Assembly (NCBI GenBank): GCA_051294375.1
Contig: CM119268.1
Coordinates: 17,947,562 to 18,011,561 of the forward strand
Direction: 5' to 3'
Source of the DNA: Paraspadella gotoi
Lineage: Eukaryota > Chaetognatha
DNA: 64,000 bases
In this document: positions 37,471 through 49,925 of the stretch, one piece after another
How positions within the stretch are numbered: the stretch's first letter is position 1
Layout: each line of letters begins with the position of its first letter
Made by a program: the position numbers and the translations under genes
The notes under the pieces: generated by a model
What the model was told of the DNA's origin: nothing
The model's database searches: none
Seen by the model: the letters and a program-made list of their open reading frames with translations, nothing else

Positions 37471-38520
37471 TGAAGTTTTTTGCAAAGAATCTTTGTCGTC
37501 CGAAGCCGTCGAAAAATTCCGCGCAAATGCGGAAAGAGTGAGGGAGGCGTTGTCGAAATCGCACCGGAGTCGCGCTTTCACGATGGTGTGCGTGGCCCCG
37601 TAGGGGGGGTGGTAGGGGTAGGAGGAAGTGTGGGGTTGGTGGGAGGAGGGATGGATGGAAACGTTCAAGGAGGGCCGGCATTTAATGCTTCGATTGTCTA
37701 CGCCGAGAGGAACGGAGGGACTGACAAAGGGAACTGACGTATCGGACGGATCTATAGAGCGGAGCGGAGGGACGGACTGAACTGACTGACTAGTCTTTTC
37801 GTTTCGCATCCTTGCGAATTTGTAGCGGATTCGCGCCGAGCGAGAAAGTAACTTGACGCCTGTAAGGAATTAGGTGAGAGAAAATTTACGATCAGATGGT
37901 CGTGAGTTATGGGCATCGAAATAAATAGAGGCGAGTGTACCGACATCTAAGCGGGGCGTATCCGAATTCAAATCCGCTAAGCGCATTCCCGGTTCCGTCT
38001 TAAAAGTTGAGCGGGACTGGTTTATAACGTGTCAACGACAGGAGAGCGATTACTGAGATCCGGAGTCCGTTAAGCGTCAGTTGGTGATTATTCCGCCGCG
38101 TTTCCAGTGTAATGCAGGGCAGAGCACATATTCAGCAACGCAAGATAGAGCTCACCCTTACGCGCCAGACCTCTCATCTCCCGCCGGGCATTTCTCTACG
38201 GCCCGCTCTGCCAACGCCTCCCCCTCCCGCTCGTCGTCCCCTCCTGCTTGCATCTCGCCGAGTCACGGATAGAGTTCTTTGGAGATCGGACTCACTCTCT
38301 CAAGCTTCTGCCTCATGCGGTCTCGGGGTCTGAAAAAAGCGCTTCGCCTCATCCCTTGCTCCTCCGCTTTTATGTACCGCTTGTTCGCCTTTGTTATAGT
38401 TACTTTACCTATTAGCCAATATATTTCCTTACGCCTAAGCTTACGCGGTCTTTCCCTGATGAGTAGACTAGTATAGAACCTACTTTAGACATTATGCTCA
38501 TCCGAATCGCGCATCGTCAA
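37471..38520. other. CpG-rich patch without recognisable gene
   Basis: G+C and CpG are raised over about 1 kb, with open frames on both strands but no known domain. It could contain a promoter or unrecognised exons. I see no convincing start or splice sites that tie the frames together. Confidence 0.5.
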
Positions 38521-39480
38521 TTTTTTGCTATTGCTTGGAAATCGATGACTCGATGGCGAAGCTCGGCCATCGTCCACCGGCTAGAATTAATTACAAAAAT
38601 TAATTAATCTCGATTCGATTTGCTTTTGGTGGCTTGATACTGCCTGGGCGAGATAGGGCAAGCATACAAATAATTTAGTTTAACTTAGGTAAATAAAAGG
38701 GGTTCCATCAGGATGAAAAGTGGTTACGTGGGGCGCTATCATTCACGTTTGTCGGCAGGCTTACGTGGACGGAATAACGATGGGTTCAATTGTATGTGGA
38801 AGGCGGCAATGCATCAGTGTTGGCGGCGACTGGGCGCATAGCTCGCCACGGCAATAAAAGTGTAGGGCAGTGATTAAAGACAGACAGAGAGGCCGAGTAA
38901 CATTTCATGGCGGCGCAGGCCTGCGTTGATCGCTAGTGTAGCAAGAAAGCAAATAATTCAGCGTACGCATGCTCTGGGGCAGAACTTCTGGCGCTCTGGC
39001 CAATTCCTTGGCGTCTTTGGAAAAAAGGTAAACAACAATTTGGCTTTCATTTTTGCCAGGATGGTAACGACGAGATTTTGCAGATGACTTCCCTTTTGTT
39101 TTACCCCCCCGCGGGGCGCGCGCATATGAGGGACAGGCTGGGAGAGGGAGATAGAATGAGAGAGAGAGCGAGATAAGAGATAAGAAAGGAGAGAGAGAAG
39201 AGAGGGAGAAATGAGAAGGAGGGAAAGAGAAGAGAGGGAGTGGAGAGAAAGAGAACAGAGGAGATCTGGAGAGAGAGGTGAGAGAGGTGAGTGAGTGAGA
39301 AGAGACATGCAGAGAGGGAGAAAAGGAAGCGAAGATGAGGAAGAGAAAAGAGTGTAGAGTGAAGAATGAGTGAAGAGAGCGAGATGAGGGAGCAGACGCA
39401 AAATAAACAAAAAGCGCGAAGGGGCCAAATTAAATATGAAAACAGTTTTGAACAAAAAAAAAAACAAATGGTCGAATTGC
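38521..39480. other. Mixed spacer with GA-rich stretch
   Basis: 39130-39370 is imperfect GA/GGA. The rest is unique with no recognised gene. Confidence 0.5.
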
Positions 39481-39900
39481 ATTACGTTTCCCCGGCGCCG
39501 CCGCCGGTGGCGCTCAGCAACGCAGTTGTCCCCGGCAGTAGGCGCGCTGTCGTTCCCCGATGCGCTTCGTTGTCCGATCAGGCGGCCTTTTGTCGGTCCG
39601 CGGCGGCCTTCGTTGTCTTCGGCTTCGGTGTCGTCTTTCGAGGCTTGGCAGGTGTGCGTCTTAGGCCGGCTTAGTTGTCGGTTTTCTTAGTTGTCGGTTT
39701 CTCTTTAGTTGTCGTTTGCGGCTTTGATGTCAGGTCCTGGTTTATGTGCGTTATGGCGCGGCGGCGGTGCGGCGGCTGTCCGGCGGGAGGAGGCGGGCGT
39801 CGGTGGGCGGCTGAGGCGGCCGGCGCCGGCGGGCCTCGGTGCGGCGGCCGGCTTGCGTAGGCGGCTTCTGCAGGTATGCGGAGGGTAAGTCTTTGATGTC
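39481..39900. other. CpG- and GC-rich patch
   Basis: CGG/CCG-rich. Open frames on both strands are Ala/Arg/Gly-rich and unrecognised. Possibly a CpG island. Confidence 0.5.
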
Positions 39901-40670
39901 AGGGGGGCAGCGAAAGTCGAGCTTAAGAAGTACGTTATGCACAAGTGATCGTTGATGATAACGATTGTGATAATGATATTTAACGATGACATTTTTCCCG
40001 TTTTAATTTGCCAAGAAGCATTCTCGTTTTAAAATTTTAGTTGCGTGCCGGCGGAGCAAAAATATGCGGTTTAAATTGCGGATGCTCTTTTGTTGATTGT
40101 TTGGCTGAACGCTTGAATCTGGGATCTGGTATGGCCGACCTTTCCTTTTGTTTTTAAAAGAATACGAAAATAAAAGATCGAATTCCCGATCCAACGATCA
40201 CCGGGAATAAGCCACGTAAAGGGAAGGCCACTGCTGAGGGCATAGCACATTAGCATAGAAGAGGACGGCGTTCTTGTTATATGCTTACTAGTAGTTTCTT
40301 TTTTTTTCCAAGGATTTTTGGAATATTTATATTATTTATTTTGTCAGTGCTGCCGGCATTAAATTTGCTATTTCGCGTATTGCACGGAAGAATCAGTGGG
40401 CGACTTATCGCCAGGATGAAATATTAATAATGAAACACATTATGAAAGCAGCATATGCATATTGGCATAAGCTAAATAACTAGAGGGGCCTTAGATGATG
40501 GGCTTTACGCGCTCCAGTATTACAACTTAATAGATTGACTCGAATTACTATCAAATTATAAAGATATTCGGGCTTTTCTAAGTCATTTTGTGATCAGTAT
40601 GAAACTATTTACTATATAATATTATCTGAAATGATGAGTTATCAGGCATTTTCAAAAAAGTAGGCTGGGG
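39901..40670. other. Unique spacer
   Basis: AT-rich; no gene recognised. Confidence 0.5.
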
Positions 40671-40930
40671 GAAAAAAATGCGGAAGGGATGGCAACCCGG
40701 AGCGCGACCGACCGACCCGACGCCGACCGACGGGGCTGACCGACGACCGACCTGACGACCGATCCGACGCAGACCAGACGCGACCCACCGTCGGGCGATC
40801 TGTCGATGAATTTCGCAGATCCGATTCCGCGCGGCCTAGATTCCGGACGCGACCGACTCGATGCCGTATTCCGCTTTATTCTTGATCCGATTGCCTGAAT
40901 CCGATCCTTGACCTTTTTTGAACTTTCTGA
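40671..40930. repeat. Degenerate (CGACC)n-type simple repeat
   Basis: CGACCGACC and GACGACC motifs recur to about 40800, then CGATCCGA motifs to 40910. A similar short patch is at 31955-31982. Confidence 0.5.
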
Positions 40931-41967
40931 TCGCGTTTATGCGGGCGACGGCGATTATTCTCTTGATTTTCGCTGAAAAATATAAAAGACTATAATAAGT
41001 AGGCTCTTCCGAGCTCAATTGGGCGCATTTCTTTGAAAAGTGCTGTTTTTTTTTCTTGTGGGGGGTCGCTAGTAATGCGCCATCCTTAGGCTCTTATTCA
41101 TTGTATGTGATCTATCTCTATATCGCGTGTCTTTTTTTCGAATTCTGGCTGACATTGTTATTATATTATTTTCTTCGAGAAGATTAAAAAACAGACTAAC
41201 TTGTGTTGTTGTTCGTAATGAAATCCTTGGTATAGTGCAATGAGTGAGTCTGCATGCGTTCTGGTGCTGCGAATATGTGTCAAGGGTAAGGAAATGAGGA
41301 AAGTGGGGTGAGTAAAAGGATCAGTTCAACAGTTTATTTTAAAGGAAGAAGCAAGACTGGTTGTTAAACCGTTGGCAAAATAGGCAATTGGAATGAATAA
41401 AATTATGTGTTGAGTGCAGGATGAGTTTGCGTTCTGAACGCGTCTTTGCAGGGCCTGAAGTATTTAAAAAGTTTGAGAAAGTATAATAAATGACTGGAAA
41501 ATGTAAGAATAGCTGTTGATAAAAAAAAGAAACGTGAGAATACTGTAAGAATACTAAGTGCTGTGGTGATAAAAGCTTGTCGCGCAATCTGACAATGATG
41601 CTTTTATCCAATCAAGGTCGAACAAGCCAACCCAGGCCTACTCGTTCTAAAATCACCCAAATATACGGGCGATACCTGATATTGCATGCTGTTCATATGA
41701 CTGTCATCTTGCACTTTCCTCACTTTTGGGCCACAAATCGTTGCTCGTGTGCCGATTTCTTGCAGGCCGCATACTGCGGCCTTCGGCCTTTTCCAATAGG
41801 CTCGGGGGCTAGATGTTGTTCGCAGGCCGACCGGGTTAGCAGAGGAAATCGTAGCACACGCGTGGCAGAAGTAGTCGGCTGGGTAGATTGACGAATGGGG
41901 AGAATGATGGCGAAGACAGTTGGTTGCAGGCTATGCAAATGGGGCTTTGGACCTGGCAATGAGAGGG
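40931..41967. other. Unique spacer
   Basis: AT-rich to 41600. 41730-41900 is GC-richer and open on both strands, with no recognised product. Confidence 0.5.
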
Positions 41968-41992
41968 NNNNNNNNNNNNNNNNNNNNNNNNN
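41968..41992. other. Assembly gap, 25 N
   Basis: 25 N directly before a CT run and the short copy of duplicate pair II. Confidence 0.5.
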
Positions 41993-42009
41993 CTCTCTCT
42001 CTCTCTCTC

Positions 42010-42790
<781 letters not shown>

Positions 42791-43152
42791 GTGTGTGAGA
42801 GTAAAAAAGAGAGAGAATTTAGAGAGCTTAATTCAAAGGGTGTCGATCTGGCTCCCAAAGTCTCTCAGGGAAAATGAGGAGAAAAATAGAAGGGAAGTTT
42901 GAAAAAAAAAGGAAAAAGCGAATGAAAAAGAGAAAAAAGGAGAAAAAGAAAAAAATAAAAAAAGGAAAAAAGGAAAAAAGGAAAAAAAGAAAGAAGGAAA
43001 AAGGAAATGTGAAAAAAAGGGGAAAAAGGAGGAAAAGGAATGAGCTGTCGACACATCGGTCATAAACGAAAAGGTCACAGGTCAAGGGCCGCTCGAAAAC
43101 CAACAGAAAAAAGTGCCATTTCCGAGTGGGGGAACATTTCTCTCTCTCTCTC

Positions 43153-43346
43153 NNNNNNNNNNNNNNNNNNNNNNNNNNNNNNNNNNNNNNNNNNNNNNNN
43201 NNNNNNNNNNNNNNNNNNNNNNNNNNNNNNNNNNNNNNNNNNNNNNNNNNNNNNNNNNNNNNNNNNNNNNNNNNNNNNNNNNNNNNNNNNNNNNNNNNNN
43301 NNNNNNNNNNNNNNNNNNNNNNNNNNNNNNNNNNNNNNNNNNNNNN
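43153..43346. other. Assembly gap, 194 N
   Basis: Starts inside a CT run, so the break is probably an unresolved CT microsatellite. Confidence 0.5.
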
Positions 43347-44090
43347 TCCCTTACTTCTTCAGTTTCTATCTTTCTCCACTATTTGGTGTGTCTGCATGCG
43401 TTTGTGTGTGGTTAACTCCTACCACTCGCCATCTATCGGCAAAATAAGGAGAAAGCAAACGCGAAACAGATTTTTCCGTCTTTCAGATTTGTCGCCCGAT
43501 TTGCGTTGCGCCGCCTTGTTCATTTTCCTTCTCTTTGGCTTTCCTCCTTTTTCTTTTTTTTTTATTCTTTTTCTTTTTTCGTTGTAGGTTTTCTGTTCTT
43601 CTCTTTCTTTTTGCTTTATAACTTTTTAATTTCAATACTTTTCATGAAAATATTCTCTTCCTTTTTTTGCTTATGCCATAAAGCTTGACTCAGAGAAAAG
43701 AGTGCAATCATAAACTGCGACGATGGAATTTAAGCTACATAACAGGGAATAAATATTGCTCTCGTAGCAAAAAAAATATTTTAATAATAATAATCTACAA
43801 AACCGTTGCGGTTACAATTTCGGCATTAAAAAAAATATTGGACAGAAAACAGCATTAGTGAAAAGCGAACAGGTAATAGAAAATACAGCGAAGTCAATTA
43901 GTGAACAGATTGACGGTATTAGCGAACAAAGCAGATGGGCATTACCGTACAAGAAAGCGGCATGAGAGAACGGGGAGGTGGCATTACAGTAAAACAAGAC
44001 GGCATGAGAGAAGCCTTAAAAATGAACGGTAGAAGTAAACGTCGTGTTTGACCGGGAATATAAAAAAAGTGGCAATTTCCCTCTGTGGAG
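43347..44090. other. Unique spacer
   Basis: Pyrimidine-rich to 43680, then AT-rich; no gene recognised. Confidence 0.5.
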
Positions 44091-44094
44091 GAAA

Positions 44095-44658
44095 GAAAAG
44101 AGAGAAAAAGAGTGAGAGGAGAAGAGAGAGAGATAGAGAGAGAGAGAAGAGAGAGGAGAGAGAGAGAGATGAAGAGACGAGTAGAGTAGAAGAGAGAAAG
44201 AGAGAGAGGCACCTATTCGGTTGCGGGAATAGACGAGGAGACAGAGAGATTGAAAGAGATAAAATAAAGATGAGAGAGATAGTGTGATATTTTCTTGAAA
44301 CCCTTTGATTAGAATATATCGATAACAATTTTATATTTATAACATTTTTGTTGTCAAAGTGAGATATTAACGAATCTAGAAAGAAAACGAAGGAACAATT
44401 TAATTTCTTCTCTTTATCGTATCTCTTAAGAGAGAAGAGAGAGACAATAAATACTGGAATCTCCGATATAGACGATAAGAAAAAAGAGAATAGAGAAGTG
44501 AGAGAGAGAGAAGAGAGAGAGAGAGCAGTAGAGACGAGAGAGACGAGAGAGAGAGAGAAAGAGAGAGAGAGAGAAGAGACGGGAGAGGAGAGAGAGAGAG
44601 AGCGAGAGAGATGAGAGAGATGAGAGAAAAGAGAGAGAAAGAAGGAAAAAAGAAAGGA

Positions 44659-44698
<40 letters not shown>

Positions 44699-44729
44699 AA
44701 AGACAGACAGACAGACAGACAGACAGACG
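44095..44729. repeat. GA tracts ending in compound (GAAA)n(GACA)n
   Basis: Imperfect GA at 44097-44210 and 44495-44640, then GAAA at 44655-44700 and GACA at 44702-44727. The GAAA-to-GACA order is the same as at 5614-5751. Confidence 0.5.
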
Positions 44730-44769
44730 GAAGAGGCAGTCTGTCGCGGTAAGAGGTTGAATTATCTCG

Positions 44770-44995
44770 CCCGCTTTTTTCTTTTATTTCTGGCGCGCGC
44801 CCCATAATGGAAGCGGCTTCTATAAAAACGGTAGCTCTCCTATAAAATGTGGCTTCCGCCCACAAATCAAAAATAATCACTCCGAATAAAAGTCATTGGT
44901 GTCGCGCGGCTGCCGCCTCCCGCAGCATCTGCCGCTGCCGCAGCCTCTGCCGCCGCCGCAGCCTCTGCCGCCGTCTCCACCTCGGCAGCTTTTAT
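44770..44995. other. Possible core promoter patch
   Basis: Two TATAAAA elements 19 bases apart (44821 and 44840) follow a GGCGCGCGCC palindrome. A CpG-rich stretch follows, with a GCAGCCTCTGCCGCC-type repeat at 44930-44975. No gene was recognised downstream, so this is only a pattern. Confidence 0.5.
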
Positions 44996-45137
44996 TTTCG
45001 CGACAGTGAGGTGGGTCGGTTTTTTTGAGGTGGACGAGTAAAGAAATAAAGAGAAATGAAATAAGTCGAGTCGGGTAAGTACACTGGGCCCAGATTGTAT
45101 ATGTTTGGGTAAGCGATCCCAAGGAATGAGGACAGGA

Positions 45138-45293
45138 ATGATTAAGAAGCTGCAGTTAGAATAAAGAAACTTACTTTTTTGGTAAAATAGTTTATAAATT
45201 GACGAAAAATANNNNNNNNNNTGATTAAGAAGCTGTAGTTAGAATAAAGAAACTTACTTTTTGGGTAAAATAGTTTATAAATTGACGAAAAAT
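45138..45293. repeat. 72-base duplicate flanking a 10-N gap
   Basis: 45138-45211 and 45222-45293 are the same sequence apart from a C/T change and one T. They are separated by exactly 10 N at 45212-45221. Confidence 0.5.
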
Positions 45294-46640
45294 AAAGTTT
45301 TGTCTTATTTCTATGAAAATATAGAAATGATCTCGTAGCTTAAATTTCCTTCACGTTAACGTCTTAATTCTGTTTTGATTTGGTTTATTTTGTTGCTGAT
45401 ATATGCTACTGTATCATTATTGATATGAAATAAAATTCTCATAAATTGAGAAATGGAGGCGGCATCGGTGAAACTGAGAATGTTTTCTTGGTATTTTTCT
45501 CAGTCTTTGTACTTTAACTAAACTCATGTTAGAAACATGATGGACAAAGATTGAGTGAAGTTGGGAGTTGTAATTGTGACGGATGGATATAGTGATACTG
45601 GTAAGGAGTTTCACATCGTTTTGGATGGGGATGAGGTAAGACGTGGGAGCGAGAGGGTTTGTTGTCGCCGTGAAAGATTTATGGAACGAATGCATTTTGA
45701 AAAAAACAATTCCAAATTGTTGGAATTCAGGTGATTCAACCATCGGAGTTAATCCCTTGTTCAAAATTTCATCACAAACTAGATTACGTACTTCTTTATT
45801 TCAAAGAAAAAAATGTTTGCGAGGAACTTGTCAGTAAGATTTAAAAAGAAAAATCTCAACTAAAGAAAAAAAAACACAAATCGTTAAAATGTTGTTTCTG
45901 AACGAGTTTATTTTCTTCTTTGTCGTCGTTTTTGTCGTCGTCGCTTATTTTGCCGTCGTATATATCGTCGTTGGCCCTTCGTTTTTTTTATTTTATCATC
46001 CATTGTTTTTGTTTCTTTTTTTTATTTTCCTTTTTTGATATTTTTACGGGTCTTAATTATTTTCTGTTCGACGGCGACGAGGGAATCGAAACGTCGGAAA
46101 AAATTTGCATTAATTCGAAAGAAATAAAAAAAATGGAAATAAGAGAAAAAAAAATAAATAAAAAAACAAACAAAAAACACGGAGTCTGTTCTTCGATTCT
46201 GCTTTAATTACTCGCGCCCTCTGTCCATTCATTCGTACGGCCACGCAGAAGCAGCAGCGGCAACAGAGGCAGCAGCCGACGAACGCCCGGTCAAGTTCAA
46301 AGAGACGATCTCGCGCCCACGCAGTTGCAGCGAAATTTGAGTAAGTTCGTGAGAAACTAGACAAGCTTCTTCTAATTTCGTTCTGACTAAATTCTTACTG
46401 TTAAGTCGTCTTGACCACTCCAACTTAAGGACCTCTTTGTCAGTCTCTCATTTACCATCGATGTTCGATCCCTTTCCACATCTTTCCGACAATGTCAACC
46501 GCGATGACCGACAGTTTCGGCCAAGCTGTCCGACAGTGTCGGCCCTGCTTACCGACTGGTTCGGCCTGGCCGACCGACACTTTCCAACTCGCTGCCCGAC
46601 GCGTCACGAATCTGGAAAGAATTAATAAATTATGAGAGGT
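45294..46640. other. Unique spacer
   Basis: AT-rich to 46200. 46240-46330 and 46490-46610 are GC-richer, the latter with repeated GACAGT-TCGGCC and CCGACAC motifs. No gene recognised. Confidence 0.5.
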
Positions 46641-46645
46641 GAAGA

Positions 46646-47130
46646 GGAACAAGGGATGAACGACGAACGAACAAGGGTAGAACGAGAAATGAACAAGGGA
46701 TGAACAAAGGATAAACAAGGAAAGAATTAGGTTGGGTTAGGGATGAACAAGTGATGAACGACGAACTAACAAGAGAAGAACGAGAATGAACAAGGGATGA
46801 ACAAAGGATGAACAAGGAAAGAATTAGGTTGAGTTATGGATGAACGAGTGATGAACGACGAACTAACAAGAGAGGAACGAGGGATAAACGAGGGATGAAC
46901 AAAGGATGAACAAGGAAAGAATGAGGTTGGGTTAGGGATGAACGAGGGATGAACGACGAACGAACAAGGGTAGAACGAGCGATGAACGAGGGAAGAACGA
47001 AGGGCGAATGAGGAAAGAATGAGGAAAGAATGAGGTTGTGCTAGGGATGACGAGGGATGAACGACGAACGAACAAGAGAAGAACGAGGGATGAACGAGGG
47101 ATGAACGAGTGATGAACGAGAGACGTAAGA
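46646..47130. repeat. Minisatellite with a unit of about 97-109 bases, higher-order structure
   Basis: About 4.8 copies starting near 46648, 46745, 46841, 46939 and 47048. Each unit is itself built from GGGATGAACGA-like 10-12 base subunits and ends with AATTAGGTTGGGTTAGGGAT or a close variant. Confidence 0.5.
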
Positions 47131-47269
47131 TAAGATGAGCGAAAGATTGACTCGTATCAAAGACAAGAGGAGAATTGATGTAGAGAAAGAAAGAGATACA
47201 GTCTCAGAAAGGGTTTGAAGAAGAATGATTATAAATAACTTAATTGATGTTTGCCTTTTTTTTCACCGT

Positions 47270-47440
47270 CATTCACCTTAATCAGTGACCCTCCCGTCTT
47301 ATAATTTACCGCTATCCTCTTGACTATTGATCCGTCCGCCTTACCATTGATCGCTATCCGCATGACCTGTGACTAGTGACCCGTTCGCCCTTCCATCGAA
47401 CGCTATCCTCATGACCAGTGACCGACCCTTTACTCTCCCT
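47270..47440. repeat. Minisatellite with a unit of about 62 bases
   Basis: Between two and three imperfect units with CGCTATCC(T/G)C, ATGACC and AGTGACCC(T/G) landmarks. Confidence 0.5.
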
Positions 47441-47465
47441 CAAGTGATAATCCGACTCATCGATG

Positions 47466-47501
47466 CTCCTCCTCCTCCTCCTCCTCCTCCTCCTCCTTTT
47501 C
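47466..47501. repeat. (CTC)n trinucleotide repeat
   Basis: About 11 CTC units. Confidence 0.5.
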
Positions 47502-47573
47502 TTCTTCTCCTTCTTTCTTCTTAATTTAGATTCTTATCTTTTCTTAGTCGAAATCGACGATTGCTTACGATGA

Positions 47574-47673
47574 TTGATGATCATGATATGATGATTGATG
47601 ATGATGATGATGATGATGATGATTGATTAATGATTTGATGATATTTTTTATGATGATGATAAAATGATGATGA

Positions 47674-47733
<60 letters not shown>

Positions 47734-47734
47734 T
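47574..47734. repeat. (GAT)n trinucleotide repeat
   Basis: ATG/GAT units with GATTGATTAA interruptions; the purest part is 47674-47732. Confidence 0.5.
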
Positions 47735-49200
47735 TGCTTATGACGAAAACCAAAAGATCACGTGAAGTTAACGACGGTAATAAAAACTTTGTATCACTGA
47801 TATTTAGCAACAATGACGTCGAAAACCAAAAACTGTATTTTTATCTCAGCTTCATTGAGAGATGACAGTTTCGATACATCAGTAAAACATGTCTTAGATC
47901 TACGCAGAAAAAATGACTATGACGCCAAATAACGAAGTCAAAAGCTATGACAAAAAGCACTGATGATTTCGGCGACAAAAAAAGAACAAAAAAAAAGAAG
48001 GGACGAAAATGAGGACGAAAACGTTTCGACTTAATTTCGTCTCTCGAAGACGCGTCAAATGTGCCGCCTTAAAGGGGATGTTAAAAAGGGGATGAGGGTG
48101 GGAAAGGAAAGTGGGGGACTGAGGGGTGGCTGTAATTCTTAAAGACTTATTTGAAATATAACTAAATAAGAGGTTTAAGTATAAGAAAAGACTAAAACAC
48201 TAGAAACTAAAAAGCGGGTTGAATGGGTTAATCATTTTACGATCGTCCCCTTAACCGTTTGAGGGGGCGACCAAAAAAAAGGGAAGCCGAGAATTAACGT
48301 TTGATGAGTCTTAAGGGGAAAACATGTTAGGGAAACCTTAAAGACCGAGAGAAGAGGGGGAAAGTCTCTGGAGATATTGAGTGAGGAGGAAAGTGTTAAG
48401 AGGGAAGAAGGAGAATCCGGTTTAGGGGATTATGAGGATGAGAGGAGAGAGAGAGAGAGATTGAAGGAAGAGAGAGACGAGAGAATGATGATGAGAGAGA
48501 GAGAGATGAGAGAGAGAGCATGGAGAGGAGGGACTTAAAAAGTTAAAAAATTAAAAAATAAAAATGAAAAGAAAAGAAGAAATCAAACAACAAGGTCAAA
48601 ATATTTGTATGGAAACCAAAAAAAAAAAAAAAAAAAAAAAAGGAAAACGTAAGTGAACAGAGAAGAGGGCAAGTAAAAAAATGAACCTCGGATAAATGAT
48701 CTCGACGATATGATCATTTTATTAAAATGAAAGCGAGGAGAAAATAAGAAGAAGAAAAAGAAAGAAAGATAGAAAAATCAAAACAGCAGGAAAAAGAAAA
48801 AAAAATGACAAATGATAAAAATAAAAAAAGAAAGACAGACAGAATAAAAGATAATTAAAATTAGCGACGGAGTTACCAAGTTAATTTAAGAAAAAATGAA
48901 ATAAATTTTTATATTTAGAATATTGTTAAACAATACTACGAGGACTCAAACTTCAAAAAAAAAAAAAGAAAAAACGTTTTCAAGACGAAAAATTGTGAGT
49001 CCTTCGCTCCATTGGTCGATGACCATCGGACCGTCAAAAGGGACAGACGGACAAACGGACGAAACGGACGTTGACCGTATTTTGTTGTGGCTCCTCACTG
49101 TTTTGACTCTGGTCGAGGATGACAACGACAACGACAACGACAACAACAACAACAAACGTCATAGACCTGTGATTATTTCCAATTCGTCTCTGCTCGTCTC
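47735..49200. other. Unique spacer
   Basis: GA-rich at 48434-48530, poly(A) of about 23 at 48618-48641, and (CAACGA)n at 49120-49155. No gene recognised. Confidence 0.5.
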
Positions 49201-49202
<2 letters not shown>

Positions 49203-49251
<49 letters not shown>

Positions 49252-49252
49252 A
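49203..49252. repeat. (TTTC)12 microsatellite
   Basis: Uninterrupted TTTC run. Confidence 0.5.
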
Positions 49253-49654
49253 CATTTAAACGTTTCGCTATTATTCACCTATTTTTTTAAGGTGAATGTA
49301 TTATTGTCGTTATTCCGCTCTCTTTTGTTAATTTCTTTAAATACTTTTTCTTTCCTATCATTTCCTGGTCCTAATAATAATCAGAGAACCGAAAATCATT
49401 TAATTCTCGGGAAGTTAGATATTTGTTCGTCAACAATGAAGCCGACAATGATCCTTTTCGTTTTATGTCTATCTGTCAATACTTACTGAGGAGCAATTTG
49501 TCTGAGGTGACACTATCTACCCTTCCCTCTTCTTCCGTGGCTTTTTTTTTTCATTTACGGGACTTACGATTTTTTTTCACTTTTCTCTTTCAAAGTTTCT
49601 TTTTACTTTTATTTTTTATTTCTTTTCTTGACTTGATAAGATGAAAGAGGAGAA

Positions 49655-49656
49655 AA

Positions 49657-49744
<88 letters not shown>
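49655..49744. repeat. (GA)n microsatellite
   Basis: GA run with GG and AAG interruptions. Confidence 0.5.
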
Positions 49745-49747
<3 letters not shown>

Positions 49748-49925
49748 CTTTATGAATAAAGGCGTAAAGGTCGATGGGGTCGGGATTGGCAAGGTGGCTT
49801 TAAAAAAAAGAGACTGAGGTAAATTGAGGTAAAAACGGCGGCGAAAACGTCGAGGCAGATTTTTTATGAGGCGGACGAAAAGAAAAGAGAGGAAAGGAGA
49901 GAAGGAGGAAAGGGGTGCACTATTG

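Noticed and set aside
43984-44880. 298-residue minus-strand frame
   Set aside because: Mostly Ser-Leu and Phe-Leu-Ser repeats from GA and GAAA tracts; no recognisable domain.
45417-45764. 115-residue minus-strand frame of normal complexity
   Set aside because: Not low complexity, but no family recognised and no convincing promoter, splice site or poly(A) context. A frame this long can occur by chance in 64 kb.
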